A stretch of 64,000 bases of DNA from NCBI GenBank assembly GCA_009760855.2, contig WPIO01000011.1:4144501-4208500 (forward strand). Reading direction: 5' to 3'. This document shows positions 25,401 through 34,643 of this stretch, in pieces (position 1 is the stretch's first letter; each line of letters starts with the position of its first letter). The notes under the pieces are model-generated. The model saw only the letters and a list, made by a program, of their open reading frames with translations. It was not told the origin of the DNA and ran no database searches. A program made the translations under genes and the position numbers. The DNA comes from Cristatella mucedo. Taxonomy: Eukaryota; Bryozoa; Phylactolaemata; Cristatellidae.

Positions 25401-26178
25401 AAAGACAAGGTCTCCAAAGAGTTTGAGGTTATATGTATACATGCGTTATACATATATATATATATATATATATTATTTATTTATTAATTAAATAATGCTA
25501 GTTGAATCAACAGCCTCTTTTATATAGCGACAGAAGAGCCTTTAAGGTTATCCCCACCGCTTGCATTGGAGATAAAGAATCACCCGTCGCAGGATTCGAA
25601 CCCACGACCTCGGGGCCGAGGTCGTGAAAAGCAACCACCTTACCTAGTGAGCCATCACAGCTTACCAAATTATTATGTGTGTGTGCACGTGCGTGCGTGT
25701 GTCTGTGTGTGTGTGTGTGTCTGTGTCTGTGTGTGTGTGTTTGTGTGTGTGTGTGGTGTGCGTGAGTGCGTGTCGGTGGTCAAGTATCGGTCAGCAACAG
25801 GTATCTCCGGCATGCCACTGCTTTTTACATGCTGTGGTGACGCAAAGCACCGAGAATAAAGCCTTCAAATGGTTCGTAAAATGTATGTAAATGACACCAC
25901 CTGTACTCATTTTGAAATGCTTTAGCTACTTTGAAGGTAGCACTTACGCTATTAGTCCGCTTAGAGTCTTGCTGGTACTATTCTTTGCAGGACGCCGAGT
26001 TTGCGTGGGAGAGAGCCTGGCCAGAGCGGAGCTCTTTCTTTTCTTCATAAGCGTTCTTCAGCAGTTCAAGCTTGAAGTACCTAAAGGTTGTACAGTCAAG
26101 GCCGAAGGAAAGACGAGACCGGTTCACAAGCCAAATCCCTATTCTATCGTCTTCAAGAAACGCACGGCAGTCATTTAA
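4096..26178 (+). CDS. Cytochrome P450 (CYP2-clan type), complete five-exon gene
   Basis: The coding sequence joins 4096-4438, 6162-6683, 8764-8907, 19613-19906 and 25991-26178, which is 1491 nt or 496 residues plus stop. This is the usual length of a microsomal P450. Every junction is GT-AG and every intron is phase 1. Landmarks seen in order: hydrophobic N-terminal anchor (residues 10-27), GLPGPS hinge (35-40), C-helix WxxxR (W124, R128), I-helix AGTDTT (302-307), K-helix ExxR (E358-R361), meander FIPARYL (411-417) and heme loop FGIGRRVCVG with Cys439 as heme ligand. Known of the family: haem monooxygenases of the ER membrane that use NADPH-P450 reductase and act on lipophilic compounds; the substrate here cannot be told. 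The CYP2-clan assignment rests on overall pattern and phase-1 introns. Nothing in the reading frame suggests a pseudogene. Confidence 0.93.
5467..5574 (+). mobile_element. LINE-A 3' tail fragment
   Basis: Only the last 85 bp of the element plus (ATT)n at 5551-5574. Strongly 5'-truncated insertion in P450 intron 1. Confidence 0.8.
5824..5865 (+). repeat. Perfect 19-bp hairpin with GAAA loop
   Basis: CTCTTAAGAGCTGACCCCT, loop GAAA, AGGGGTCAGCTCTTAAGAG. Pairing continues imperfectly outward (CAAGTGAC against TTCACCTG, 6 of 8). It is in intron 1 of the P450, 300 bp before exon 2, so it would be transcribed in the pre-mRNA. Confidence 0.85.
6162..6683 (+). CDS. P450 gene 1, exon 2 (helices C to H)
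   Basis: Residues 115-288. The acceptor is cgaatttag and the donor GTAAGG. The exon starts with the codon completing G115 and continues [18 protein letters not shown], which contains the WxxxR motif that contacts the haem propionate in P450s. The rest reads through without a stop and ends TSFD, leading directly into the I-helix exon. This exon spans what is several exons in vertebrate CYP2 genes. Confidence 0.9.
7500..7800 (+). mobile_element. Reverse transcriptase remnant, LINE-A-like
   Basis: [20 protein letters not shown] is readable near 7540-7605, then a shifted frame gives [12 protein letters not shown], the counterpart of VNGQRSSEVPLK. Very decayed. In P450 intron 2. Confidence 0.6.
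8245..8266 (+). repeat. Poly-C run
   Basis: About 22 consecutive C in P450 intron 2. Confidence 0.95.
8764..8907 (+). CDS. P450 gene 1, exon 3 (I helix)
   Basis: Residues 289-336. The acceptor tatctggcag gives [21 protein letters not shown] across the junction with exon 2. The AGTDTT oxygen-activation motif sits at 302-307. The donor is GTAAGC. A later AG at about 8791 would also precede the motif but would break the phase, so the 8764 start is preferred. Confidence 0.9.
9430..10801 (+). pseudogene. Decayed copy of a recurrent invertebrate repeat protein
   Basis: Two readable pieces, 10033-10260 and 10262-10801, are joined by a frameshift. The blocks [26 protein letters not shown] and [14 protein letters not shown] recall a large uncharacterised protein family found in many copies in invertebrate genomes (VDPKxxLLPPLHIKLG type). 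Upstream, [13 protein letters not shown] at about 9790 fits the same family's N-terminal part, with stops. It sits in intron 3 of the P450 on the same strand. I recognise the family from its motifs but not its biochemical role; the repeated, decayed state suggests a transposon gene. Confidence 0.55.
12220..12650 (+). mobile_element. LINE-A linker fragment
   Basis: [17 protein letters not shown] and [10 protein letters not shown] correspond to EFAPVTKRTVRPRPD and AKAKSSFYKN of the 31.2-kb copy. This is probably the 5' side of the element whose 3' side starts at 13170, with a SINE2 plus LINE-B nest between. Confidence 0.55.
12655..13115 (-). mobile_element. SINE2, reverse, split by LINE-B
   Basis: The body lies at 12655-12745 (AACCTCTTTTGTGTAGCGACAGAAGAGCC to CGCAGGATT) and the head at 13036-13115 (GATATCGGGACCGAGGTCGTG, TTACCTAGTGCGCCATCA). 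The LINE-B tail occupies the gap. In P450 intron 3. Confidence 0.78.
12745..13037 (-). mobile_element. LINE-B 3' end inserted into a SINE2
   Basis: Starts TAATGTAATGTATCTCCGTCTGTAA and runs to GATGTCGTTGCGTAAG. Both flanks belong to one SINE2 copy, so LINE-B arrived later. In P450 intron 3. Confidence 0.8.
13170..14560 (+). mobile_element. LINE-A copy, heavily decayed 3' part
   Basis: Fragments in order: GSVLRPLLF-like, [12 protein letters not shown]-like, then [16 protein letters not shown] and [11 protein letters not shown] near 14150-14340. The 3' end (tgaattctttgaggccgctaaagg) is a worn form of the LINE-A tail. It lies in P450 intron 3, same strand. Confidence 0.7.
14700..15425. mobile_element. 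Candidate non-autonomous element with poly-C/poly-G inverted ends
   Basis: The left end repeats GACATTTCCCCC three times with C runs of 10-13. The right end repeats GGGGGAAATGTCC-like units with G runs of 8-10, that is, the same unit inverted. The middle (14930-15190) is very GC-rich and the flanks of the middle are AT-rich. No transposase frame. In P450 intron 3. Could also be unequal expansion of a G-rich repeat. Confidence 0.45.
15430..19612. other. P450 intron 3, right part, nothing certain
   Basis: Four kilobases without a recognised element. One cysteine-rich open frame (17709-17999) and several short frames have no splice context or known motif. Confidence 0.45.
19613..19906 (+). CDS. 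P450 gene 1, exon 4 (K helix, meander, start of heme loop)
   Basis: Residues 337-434 plus one base. The acceptor is atattgttgcag and the exon opens [18 protein letters not shown]. It carries ExxR (EILR, 358-361), the meander FIPARYL and the first half of the heme-binding loop. The donor GTAAGT splits the glycine codon of the loop. It lies 10.7 kb downstream of exon 3 because the intervening intron is filled with repeats. Confidence 0.92.
19907..22090. other. P450 intron 4, left part
   Basis: AT-rich intron with one GA microsatellite. No element family recognised. Confidence 0.5.
20822..20910 (+). repeat. (GA)n microsatellite
   Basis: Interrupted AG/GAGA repeat in P450 intron 4. Confidence 0.95.
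22097..22172 (-). mobile_element. LINE-B 3' tail fragment
   Basis: AATGTATCTCCGTCTGTAAC..GTGGGTGTTACGCAGGAGAGT only. In P450 intron 4. Confidence 0.75.
22815..23400 (-). mobile_element. LINE-B copy, reverse, decayed
   Basis: Reverse frame 23288-23007 reads [35 protein letters not shown], which matches LINE-B thumb-region blocks. The tail side is worn and contains three AAAAAACAAT units near 22880. Confidence 0.7.
23401..24819. other. P450 intron 4, middle, nothing recognised
   Basis: AT-rich. A small direct duplication GTACGTTCTTGCATTAAATGCTG occurs near 24250-24300. Confidence 0.5.
24820..25045 (+). mobile_element. LINE-A coding remnant
   Basis: Non-coding now. Aligns with the segment after the YADD domain (SRLDFCNSLLTGL, LQLVQNSAARL) and breaks off near the KQRIDFKVLSL position. 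Confidence 0.5.
25057..25440 (-). mobile_element. LINE-A 3' end, reverse
   Basis: Reverse complement of the 3' UTR and the last codons (GCGCCCTCAGAGAACTT..., GACATGCACAGGGTCAACATG, ...GTCTCCAAAGAGTTTGAGG). It lacks the ATT tail and abuts the forward fragment at 24820-25045. Confidence 0.7.
25450..25473 (+). repeat. (TA)n microsatellite
   Basis: Perfect TA repeat next to a SINE2 copy. Confidence 0.95.
25488..25675 (-). mobile_element. SINE2, reverse
   Basis: Full-length reverse copy: CAACAGCCTCTTTTATATAGCGACAGAAGAGCC body, GGATTCGAACCC B box, palindrome CACGACCTCGGGGCCGAGGTCGTG at 25603-25626, TTACCTAGTGAGCCATCA A box. In P450 intron 4, 310 bp before exon 5. Confidence 0.8.
25675..25758 (+). 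repeat. (TG)n microsatellite
   Basis: TG repeat with interruptions at the 5' edge of a reverse SINE2. The Val/Cys open frames across it are artefacts. Confidence 0.95.
25991..26178 (+). CDS. P450 gene 1, exon 5 (heme cysteine and C-terminus)
   Basis: Residues 435-496 and the TAA stop at 26176. The acceptor tattctttgcag restores [19 protein letters not shown] across the intron, with Cys439 as the thiolate ligand. The C-terminal basic tail ends KKRTAVI. A TG microsatellite and a SINE2 copy lie within 350 bp upstream of the acceptor without disturbing it. Confidence 0.93.
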
Positions 26179-26455
26179 ACTGCATTTGCTCAGGCGCTAA
26201 ATTCTCGAATTGGTCCGCGGGTGAAAACGTTGCTAATGATCGTCTGATGAGAATTGGTATGGCTTCAAATCTATCCAACACAAGATGTAAGCCATCTGAA
26301 AGGCTTAAAATTTACCATAATTACTGTTTGTGCACGTCTACTCTATATTGTTGACATTCTCTTTCTTTAAGCTAAGCTGCTTTCATCGCTTATCAAAACA
26401 GAAAACCTTCTGCCCTTTCGATTGCAATTCAATTTGAAAATGACGCCGGATGATT

Positions 26456-26461
26456 ATTAAA
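26456..26461 (+). terminator. Possible poly(A) signal of P450 gene 1
   Basis: ATTAAA about 280 nt after the stop codon, with further A-rich sequence just beyond. It is a common variant of the cleavage signal. The region is AT-rich, so chance occurrence is quite possible. Confidence 0.3.
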
Positions 26462-27009
26462 GGTAAATATAAAAATGATCATGGAATTTCATGCGTTCAT
26501 AATTCAAGCGTTATGATAGAACGATATCTGAAACAATGAATTCAATCAACCAGTATAAGACGTGGGCTAATCAAATTAAATAACATAATTAAATTACGCT
26601 TGTGAATGAGAAATCTAGTTTTTTTTAAGAAATTACGCTTGCGAATGCGAAGGCTCATTAATTGGCATTTTTAGGGTAAAGAAACAACTATTGAAATGGA
26701 GCTGTAGTGGGAATTAGAACCTTGTTAAAAATATATCAAGATATGACATAAAGAGGCTGCTTGCACCGGCAGCTGTAATGTGCTATATGCGTGAACAATT
26801 TATCCAGACAATAGCGAAAAATTACTGCACACAATTTTCCGTTACGGTGTTCGATTACTACCGAGAACACTTCGGCAGGCTTGGCAAGAGTTCAAAAAAA
26901 GCCCACGGCACTTCATTCATAAAGCGAAAACTGTAGGAGAACACTTGAAGCAAAGGTACACAATTTTTTCTGGATATAATATAATTGCAAGCACAATATT
27001 AAGCAATGT

Positions 27010-27560
27010 GTGCTAGATTATCGTGTAATTCCTATAATCTGGCAGGTTCACAGTCTTGTAAAGGGGGTAAAAAGAAAAACATCAACTTGGCCATCCAAAG
27101 AATTCGCCGGAAATAGAGAGGTCATTCGAGCAACTTTTACCTCGGCACGGTGGACCCTCGAGCTGGCAAGAGCACGCCTCCCATCGCGTATCCACGCGCC
27201 TTCATCCACGGTGCTAGGAGACCACGTTGCCCAGGGAGACTCGTCCTCACTTCTCTGGAGAGTGGTCTACTATCTTAAGAATAGTACTGCAAGTCAGACA
27301 AAGAGGGAGATATTGCAGATCCGTATTTCAATGTTAAATATGCGGCTGAGCACAGAAATCTAGGCTTCTTCTGTCAAAAAAGACCTTGACGATCTGACCA
27401 GAGACACCGATCGAGCCAACCAAATCTAATTCTGAGCTTCTTCAGCTAGGCTCAACAAGTAAAACTTGTTAAATGAAAGATGAAGTAATATATCACCAAA
27501 CACGTCACCAACCTTTTTCCCAAATTCCCAGTAAATGCAAGGTAGTTTTGATTCATTACC
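27010..27560 (+). pseudogene. Second, N-terminal fragment of the same repeat protein family
   Basis: DNA at 27120-27290 aligns with 9545-9700 (GCAAGAGC..GCCTCCCAT, ACCACGTTGCCCA, TTCTCTGGAGA). The following KKDLDDLTRDTD near 27385 matches [12 protein letters not shown] of the other copy. It breaks off before the PPLHI region. All frames contain stops. Confidence 0.55.
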
Positions 27561-29682
27561 TATTCTTTCAGACTAAATGATGATCGCAAGAGGCGAATTT
27601 GGGAATAACTCCGCGCCGGGCCTCTGCTTGTTAGTCGGCTTTTGCGATTACTTGGAAGCTGAGTCTCGCACCGCGCCGTTGCATAAAACGCGATCACTAA
27701 TTATGGCTCCAGATATTCTTGCAACGCCAGTGCTATTTTAGAATGACCCAGCCAGCTACCGCACTGTCAGTTGAAAACCGGGAGCTGACCCGGAAGTGTC
27801 AGCTTGCTAATCATCCGGGCCCTTTGTTCAGCATATCGATGGGTCAGATGCTGACAGATACCTGCGTTTGTGATTCTTATTACTAATCTATTGGGATATC
27901 GCTCCCAATGCGTGTAAACATTCAAAATATTATTTAAAAGTGTGCCTATTCGTTGTTATGCTCTTTAAGACTCCAAAGGGAGAACTGGGTATGCTGTTAG
28001 GAAATCCCGGAACTGAGCTGCCACGAGAGGTCCGGGTAACCGGCTTTAAACGCGAGCGAATTGTTTGTTACCTTTACTCACTGTCGCCCTCTGAATCGTT
28101 ATCAGGATCTGCGGTGGCGTCTGGCAGAGTGTCACTACAGTTACATCAGGGTTGGTTCGTACAACCGGTTCCCCTTTCGCTTTTCTCTTTTCTCTTTCCT
28201 GTACGCTCTCGCCTGAGCGAAATGTGAGCAAAAGGATTGTCAGAGCCGCCGGCTGTCACAATGCTCGAGGTTGACTGATCGCTAATTCCGACCCTCTATT
28301 CTCTCGTCCTCGTAATGCACCATGTTGTCGACTAACAATGTTTGAAAAGATTCTTGTCTGGGCTGCTGTCGTTCACTTCGCGGACGCTAGTTGGCTACCG
28401 CTCTGTGTGTACAGCAGTGCGACTGTTGACATAAGGGGCCGCAGGCAGTGAGAGCAAGCTGGTGGCTGGCTGGCCAGCGTGAGAGCAAACGATAGCCCGA
28501 TAGCTTGAGTTGTGTGCGAAAATTGTGTCACAATAATTGTCCACTGCAAACTCGATCCTCTCCAATATCCATGCCTGAGGTGTAGGCTTGAGAGTAGTCG
28601 AAGCAGAGAGTTTTTTCTGGTCGAAATAGTCGCCCAGCAGGAGCCACATTCTGCGACTACAAATGTGCCAACCAATAGAGATTCCGCGTAGGTCGTTGCT
28701 GCCGTGCGACAGCCGTTGCAGTGCAGCTGTGCAATCTGAAAGCTTGCTATCGTGATTCACCCAGCGGTGCCTCGGCAAACAAAAAAATTTCCTACTTGCT
28801 TAGATGACGGTGAGCAATATTTTGGCTGCCGTACATGTACGACATGTAACCTGCATAGTGCACGGGAAGGATACTACTTGCAAGTAACAATGCTTGTCAG
28901 TCACGGGAACCTTAGTTTAGTTTCAAACATGTTAGTATCATTGTTCCCTTGTTCCGAAAGTTAGATTATAGCCCCGTAACATGCGTTAAAGTCCATGTCG
29001 TGATATGGGTCCAGTCAGCCTGACAGAATCGTTAGAACTATTGCAAGATATAAGATCGACAAGATGCAAGTATCACTTGAGCCTCGACGAGGTGCTGTCA
29101 CCAGGTTTCTCTGCTTCACGATGTCCAAACTTAGTAACACATCCGTCAGGCTTTGTCTTTGAAGAAACCTTGTATTCGTAGTTTTATGAGTCCAACTGTA
29201 CGTACTTGGCTTCCTTGCCCGAGCTGCCTCTCCGTATTCGTCAGCCGTCTTCTCTCCGTTTGCCGCAGCCACTCAGATAGCCTTCCTATCCAATTGCCTC
29301 GCATTGTTCTGCCTTAATACATTGTCAACTGAGAAAATCGGGACGCTGGGTTTGAACTGCTTGCTAAAGAGTGGAGAGATTGTGCAAACCAGCTCATATG
29401 TAGCAGCTGCAGTCAGAATGACGTGTATGAGCAATGGCTCTAGCCTAAGCCTTCACCGATGGAAAGTACCTGCGACCACCATGCAACTTCAATTCCTGTG
29501 AGCTTGTGCTCATCTCCATCCTGCCCCCATCCGTGATCGTTGACTCAGGCCCAGCTGCTGAAGTATCGCTGCCTCGAGCATACTCAGGCAGTAGAAGGCT
29601 GATGAACTAACGCTCAGGCCAATGACCAATACGGTTTGGCTTGCGCACCGTTTTGTTGGTTGGTAGCTTCCGGCTCACTTGT
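27561..29682. other. Intergenic region, unassigned
   Basis: Near 50% GC in places (27.6-28.8 kb) with a 127-codon reverse frame (28778-28395) and an 85-codon reverse frame (29272-29015). Neither has a motif I know or flanking splice sites, so neither is called a gene. Confidence 0.4.
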
Positions 29683-30885
29683 AATGTATTGTAATTTAAT
29701 GTAATGTAATGTATCTCTGTCTGTATCTCCACAAAGCCATGAAGACTCTGCGGGTGTTACGTAGGAGAGTTTTGTATAGCCCACTCACAGCCTAAGCGGC
29801 TTTCGGTACGCATTCGGTAGCCAACAGACTTCATCTCACGCAACAAAGAGAAAGTCGGAGCCTGCCGAGCTGGTTTGGTCCAGCGGTTAAGGTGCTCGCC
29901 CCGACCAAGGTCTGGCTGAGGTTGTGGGCTCGAGCCCCGAGGCATATGTGAAGCGCCTGAATAGAGATTAAGTTCTCTTGGTGCGCTATACAAATGAATT
30001 ATATTATATTATAGTCAGGAGAGCAGTTGAGGTGGTGATTAGCATGGAAGTAGCAGCTCTTTCAGCATGACTCAAAGTCGGCAGCAGGGCAGTAGTTGTC
30101 GTTGCATAAGAATTGAGGTAGCGAGTTCCACAGTCTAGGGCCTGCAGAGCTAAAGCTTTTGTCGCCAACGGTCTTTAAGCGGAGGAGTGGAACAGCTAAT
30201 TTATTGTCCATACATGATCTGAGGGCACGAGGAGGCTGAAACTGGTGCAGCAGCTCTGCTGGGTACAAAGGAGCCAAGCCGTGGCGGGCCTTGTGGGTCA
30301 GCGTAAGATTTTTGCTCTGTATCCGTTGATCAACCGGTAGCCATACTAGCTCTTTTAGCAAAGGAGACACGTGCTCAAACCTCTGGGACTTGGAAAACTA
30401 GCCTTGCGGCCATATTCATAGTCAGCTGCAGTGGCCTAGTTGCTTATTTTGGTGGCCCAGCTAAAAGGGAATTACAATAATCAAGCCGAGATAGAACTAA
30501 GGAGCTAGTTAGATTGTTTGCAAGCCACTGTGGAAGACAGCTCCTAATCTTGGATAGGGATAAGACGTGATGGATAGCTGTAGAAGCAGTCTTCTGAATG
30601 AAGCTCTTAAAATGTAGGCAGCTGTCGAAAACCAAACCTAATTTTCGACCACGTGGTGATGGTTGCACAACAGTATCACCTATTAGAAGAGCAAAGCCTT
30701 TTAAGCCAGGCACACGCTTAGGATGTCCTATGAGCAGCAGTTCGGTTTTATCGTCATTCAGCATCAATAAGTTTTCCGACATCCAGGATCGAATGTCGGC
30801 AAGGCAAGCATTCAGTTTCTCAGTTGCTGCTGCAGATTCCGACAGTTTGAATGGCAAATACAGCTGAGTATCGTGCATACAAGTT
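29683..30885 (-). mobile_element. LINE-B copy, reverse, carrying a SINE1 insertion
   Basis: (TAATG)n tail at 29683-29710, then 3' UTR interrupted by SINE1 (29856-30013), then reverse frames 30370-30062 (ELLHQFQPPRALRSC, SSAGPRLWNSLPQFL) and 30878-30444 (DTQLYLPFKLSESAA, NDDKTELLLIGHPKR). Breaks off just before the YADD box. Confidence 0.82.
29856..30013 (+). mobile_element. SINE1 (tRNA-like head, LINE-A-like tail)
   Basis: The head has an A-box-like TGGTCCAGCGGTTAAGG and a B-box-like GGGCTCGAGCCCC. The body ends AAGCGCCTGAATAGAGATTA..GTTCTCTTGGTGCGCTATACAAATG and (ATTAT)n. The last 60 bp resemble the LINE-A 3' end. It interrupts a LINE-B copy. AGTC occurs at both edges. Confidence 0.78.
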
Positions 30886-30889
30886 ATAT

Positions 30890-31239
30890 CCTATTCCGTG
30901 GTTAGCTCATTAGCTAGCCTGGCTTATAGATTACCCTAAGTTTTCTATTTGTAAACCTGGGATATTGACGAACTGCATCCTCGTGATTTTTCTGGTCAGC
31001 CCTACAGTTGATGCTCATATTAGCTAGACGTGCATGGTTGGTTTTGTTAGCTATAGACGAGGTTATATATGCTCTTATCGGATCTCTCAACTTATTGATC
31101 CGAAGTGTACCGTTGCAGTCGAGCTGACTGAATTGCTGCTGTCGGAAAGCAAGACCAGTCACTCTCACCATCTTCAGTGGCTTTGGCTGCTGTAGAAAGG
31201 GGCAGGGCTCCGAGCTGTCTACACTCGAAAAGATTAGGG
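30890..31239. other. Unassigned stretch between LINE-B and LINE-A copies
   Basis: A reverse frame (31171-30914) with no known motif; it may be an upstream part of one of the LINEs but I cannot show it. Confidence 0.35.
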
Positions 31240-32187
31240 ATCACTGATTGCAGAGCTGCTGTTCAGGTCAACCAGCTTAGTTGTTTGTTGCCCAAATTCA
31301 ACAGAAAAAAGCTACGTTTTGTATGAGACTTCGGTATTCGGTTGACATCGATGCTGTCCGTGCTAGAATATCTGCCTTGCCTCTGCTGCTCAGTCCTCCC
31401 TCCGATCTGTCATCATTGGTAGGTAGCTACAACATGACACTAGCTGACACGCTCGACGAGTTTGCACCCGTGACTAAACGCACTGTTCGCCCTCGCCCAG
31501 ACGGCCTATGATTTACCACGGACATTAAACTAGCCAGGCCTACTAAGCGAAAGCTTGACAAAGCATACACAAGATCAGGACTGACTGTCTATCGACAGGC
31601 ATATAAAGACTACTGTCGGTCGTACCAATCGATCCTAGCAAAGGCCAAGTCTAGCTTCTATAAAAACTATGTTGAATCACAGATGCACAATCAAAAATGC
31701 TGATGTCGACGATCAATCATCTCCTCAACCGCTCCCAGATTAGCTCCTTACCTGATGATCCTTGTGATGATCTAGCCGATCGCTTTTCTCGATTCTTTGT
31801 GCAGAAGATAGACAAGATCAGGATGTCCATCCCTCCGATGACAACATCCTCCTGCTGTTCCCCGATTCCTAACTGCACCTCAATGTCTACATTTAGGCAG
31901 GTCACTTGTGATCTCTTCCTGAAGTTCAAATCCCAATCAAAGAAAACAGCAAGTCCTCTGGACCATATTCCCACTGTCCTGCTCCTACGTTGCATTGATC
32001 TGCTGCTGCCATGCATAACTAACATCATCAATATGTCATTAGCCTCAGGTCATGTCCCAGCACCTTTCAAAAAAGCTGTAGTCAGGCCACTTCTGAAGAA
32101 AGCGACACTTGACCAAGAGAACTTGAGCAACTACCGCCCAGTCCCCCTTCTACCATTCCTATCAAAGCCACTGGAATGGGTCCTGGT
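31240..32187 (+). mobile_element. LINE-A copy, 5' part (linker and start of reverse transcriptase)
   Basis: LDEFAPVTKRTVR, AKAKSSFYKNYVESQ and, in the next open stretch, SPLDHIPTVLL..NYRPVPLLPFLSK are the linker and first reverse transcriptase blocks of a non-LTR element. A stop near 31510 and a frameshift near 31700 kill it. It breaks off at LEWVLV, where a LINE-B structure begins. The continuation of the same element resumes at 34644. Confidence 0.78.
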
Positions 32188-32466
32188 GTAATGTAATGTA
32201 ATGTATCTCCGTCTGTAACTCCACAAAGCCAAAAAGACTATGTGGGTGTTACACAGGTGAGTTTTGTATAGCGCAATCACAGCCTAAGCAGCTATCGGTA
32301 CGCATTCGGTAGCCAACAGACTTCCTCTCAAGCAACAAAGAGAAAGTGGGAAGCATTTGCAGAGTCAGGAGAGTGCTTGAGGTAGTGAGTAGCATGCAAG
32401 TAGCAGCTCAGGACCGCTGAAAAGGATGTGTCATAGTCGGCAGTAGGAGAGTAGCTGTCGTTGGAC
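32188..32466 (-). mobile_element. LINE-B 3' end, reverse, head to head with the forward copy
   Basis: GTAATGTAATGTAATGTATCTCCGT at its start is the reverse complement of the tail at 34642. It runs about 275 bp to the CGTTGG position and then gives way to the forward copy. Confidence 0.8.
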
Positions 32467-34642
32467 ATGCTGAACTCATACATTGAAACTTCAAACCATG
32501 CTAGTTTACAAAAAACTCCTTAAGATGCGCCGGGTTAAGCGCAGGCTGGAACGTCGTTACAAGAAATCGGGGTCTGAGGCAGACCTAGTCAATTTTAAAG
32601 ACTTTCTTCGAGTTTACACCCGAAAGCTTAAAAAACCAGGGCTTCTTTTTTCATTAGAAAACTGAATTCCTGCCAGTCGGACACCAAATAGATTTATAAG
32701 ACAGTAAACCATTTACTGGCCAATGCTGTCAGGTCTGACTCCCCAGATATTAAGGGCTCAGCCGAAACGTTTTCAGCCTTCTTTACTGAAAAAATTGTGC
32801 ACATTCGTGCCTCCATTAAGCCCTCTCCGACCAAAGCAATCGCTGTTCCTCAACCTGTGACCTTTCTCAAAAGGTTATCTGATGTTTCTGCCTGTGATGT
32901 GGCTGCCTTAATAAGGTCTAGCAAAAAGAGCTCGTCTCCTGAAGACCCTATACCTTCATCTCTGTGGTCTTCACTTGCAGACCAACTTAGCCCTGCCATA
33001 ACCAAGATTTGTAATGCTTCTTTGGGAAAAGGGGTCGTCCCCAAGTCCTTCAAATCGGCAATCGTTAGACCTATTGTTAAAAAGCCTGGATTAGACACAG
33101 AGGTCCTAGCAAACTATCGTCCAGTTTCCCTTCTTCCGTTCTTATCAAAGATTCTGGAAAAAATTGTTGCTAAGCAGCTAGTTGAACATATTGAAAATAA
33201 TGTAATGTCAGAAACATTTCAATCAGGTTTCAAGAGGCAGCACTCTACTGAAACTGCTCTCCTCCATGTTAACAATGACATTCTACGTGGCAACGACGAC
33301 GGGAATGTCACTGCCCTAACTCTGCTAGATCTGTCTGCTGCCTTCGACACCATTGATCACGAAGTTCTGCTCGAACGATTGAGAACAATGATCGGTCTGG
33401 CAGACGAAGCACTGGCGTGGTTTAAATCATACTTGTCTGATCGTGTTCAATCCGTGTCGTGTGGGGGTCAGGTCTCAGGCAAGAGAAGGGTCACCTGTGG
33501 AGTCTCTCAAGGGTCTGTACTTGGTCCCTCGCTGTTCTCCATTTATACGAAACCTCTGGGAAAAGTGATTAAGGCCCATGGAATAGGATATCACTTCTAT
33601 GCTGAAGATACTCAGTTGTATTAGTCATTTAAACCGTCGGAATCAGCTGCAGCAACTGAGAAACTGAATGCTTGCCTTGCCGATATTCGATCCTGGATGT
33701 CGGAAAACTTCCTGAAATTAAATGACGATAAAACCGAACTGCTTCTTATAGGACACCCTAAGCGTGTGGCTGGATTAAAAGGCTTTGCTGTTCTAATAGG
33801 TGATGCTATTGTGCGACCTTCACCACGTGCTCGAAATCTAGGTGTCGTATTCGACAGCTGCCTCAATTTCAAAAGCTTCATTCAGAAGACTGCCTCTACA
33901 GCTAGCCATCACATCCGATCCCTATCCAAGATTAGAAGCTGTCTCCCACAGTGGCTTGTAAAAAATTTCGCTAGCTCTTTAGTTCTGTCTCGGCTTGATT
34001 ATTGTCATTCCCTTTTGGCTGGGCTACCAAAGAAAGCTATTATGCCACTACAGCGGACTAAGAATATGGCTGCAAGGCTGGTCTTCAAGTCCCAGCGGTT
34101 TGAGCACGTGTCTCCTTTGCTGAAAGAGCTAGGATGGTAGCCGGTTGAGTAAAGGATACAGAGAAAAGTTCCTACGCTGACCCACGAGGCCCGCCACGGC
34201 TTGGCTCCTTCGTACCTAGCTAAACTGCTGCACCAGTTTCAGCCTGTTCGTGCCCTCAGGTCCTGTGTGGACAATAAATTAGCTGTCCCATTCCTCCGCT
34301 TAAAGACAGTTGGCGACAGAAGCTTTAGCTCTGCAGGTCCTAGACTGTGGAACTTGCTTCCACAATTCTTACGCAACGACATCTACTCTCCAACTGCCGA
34401 CTATGGCACATCTTTTTCAGTGGTCCTGAACTGCTACTTCTATGCTAGTCACTACCTCAACTGCTCTCCTAACTCTGCTTTGCTTCCCACTTTCTCTTGG
34501 TTGCGTGAGACGAAGTCTGTTGGCTACCGAATGCGTACCGAAAGCCGCTTAGGCTGTGAGTGCGCTATACAAAACTCTCCTGCGTAACACCCACATGGTC
34601 TTTATGACTTTGTGGAGTTACTGACGGAGATACATTACATTA
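32467..34642 (+). mobile_element. LINE-B copy, most complete in window
   Basis: A basic linker (KMRRVKRRLERRYKKSG) at about 32530, then an open reverse transcriptase 32797-33621 with NYRPVSLLPFLSKILEKIV, DLSAAFDTIDHEVLLERL, GVSQGSVLGPSLFSIY and YAEDTQLY (the usual YADD is YAED). A TAG at 33622 stands where the reverse copy at 30.4 kb has Leu. The frame reopens 33697-34140 and again to 34587, ending [15 protein letters not shown]. It ends in GATACATTACATTAC. Confidence 0.85.
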
Positions 34643-34643
34643 C

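Noticed and set aside
28395-28778. 127-codon reverse open frame
   Set aside because: No motif, no splice context, and the overlapping reverse frame is nearly as long; consistent with GC-driven openness.
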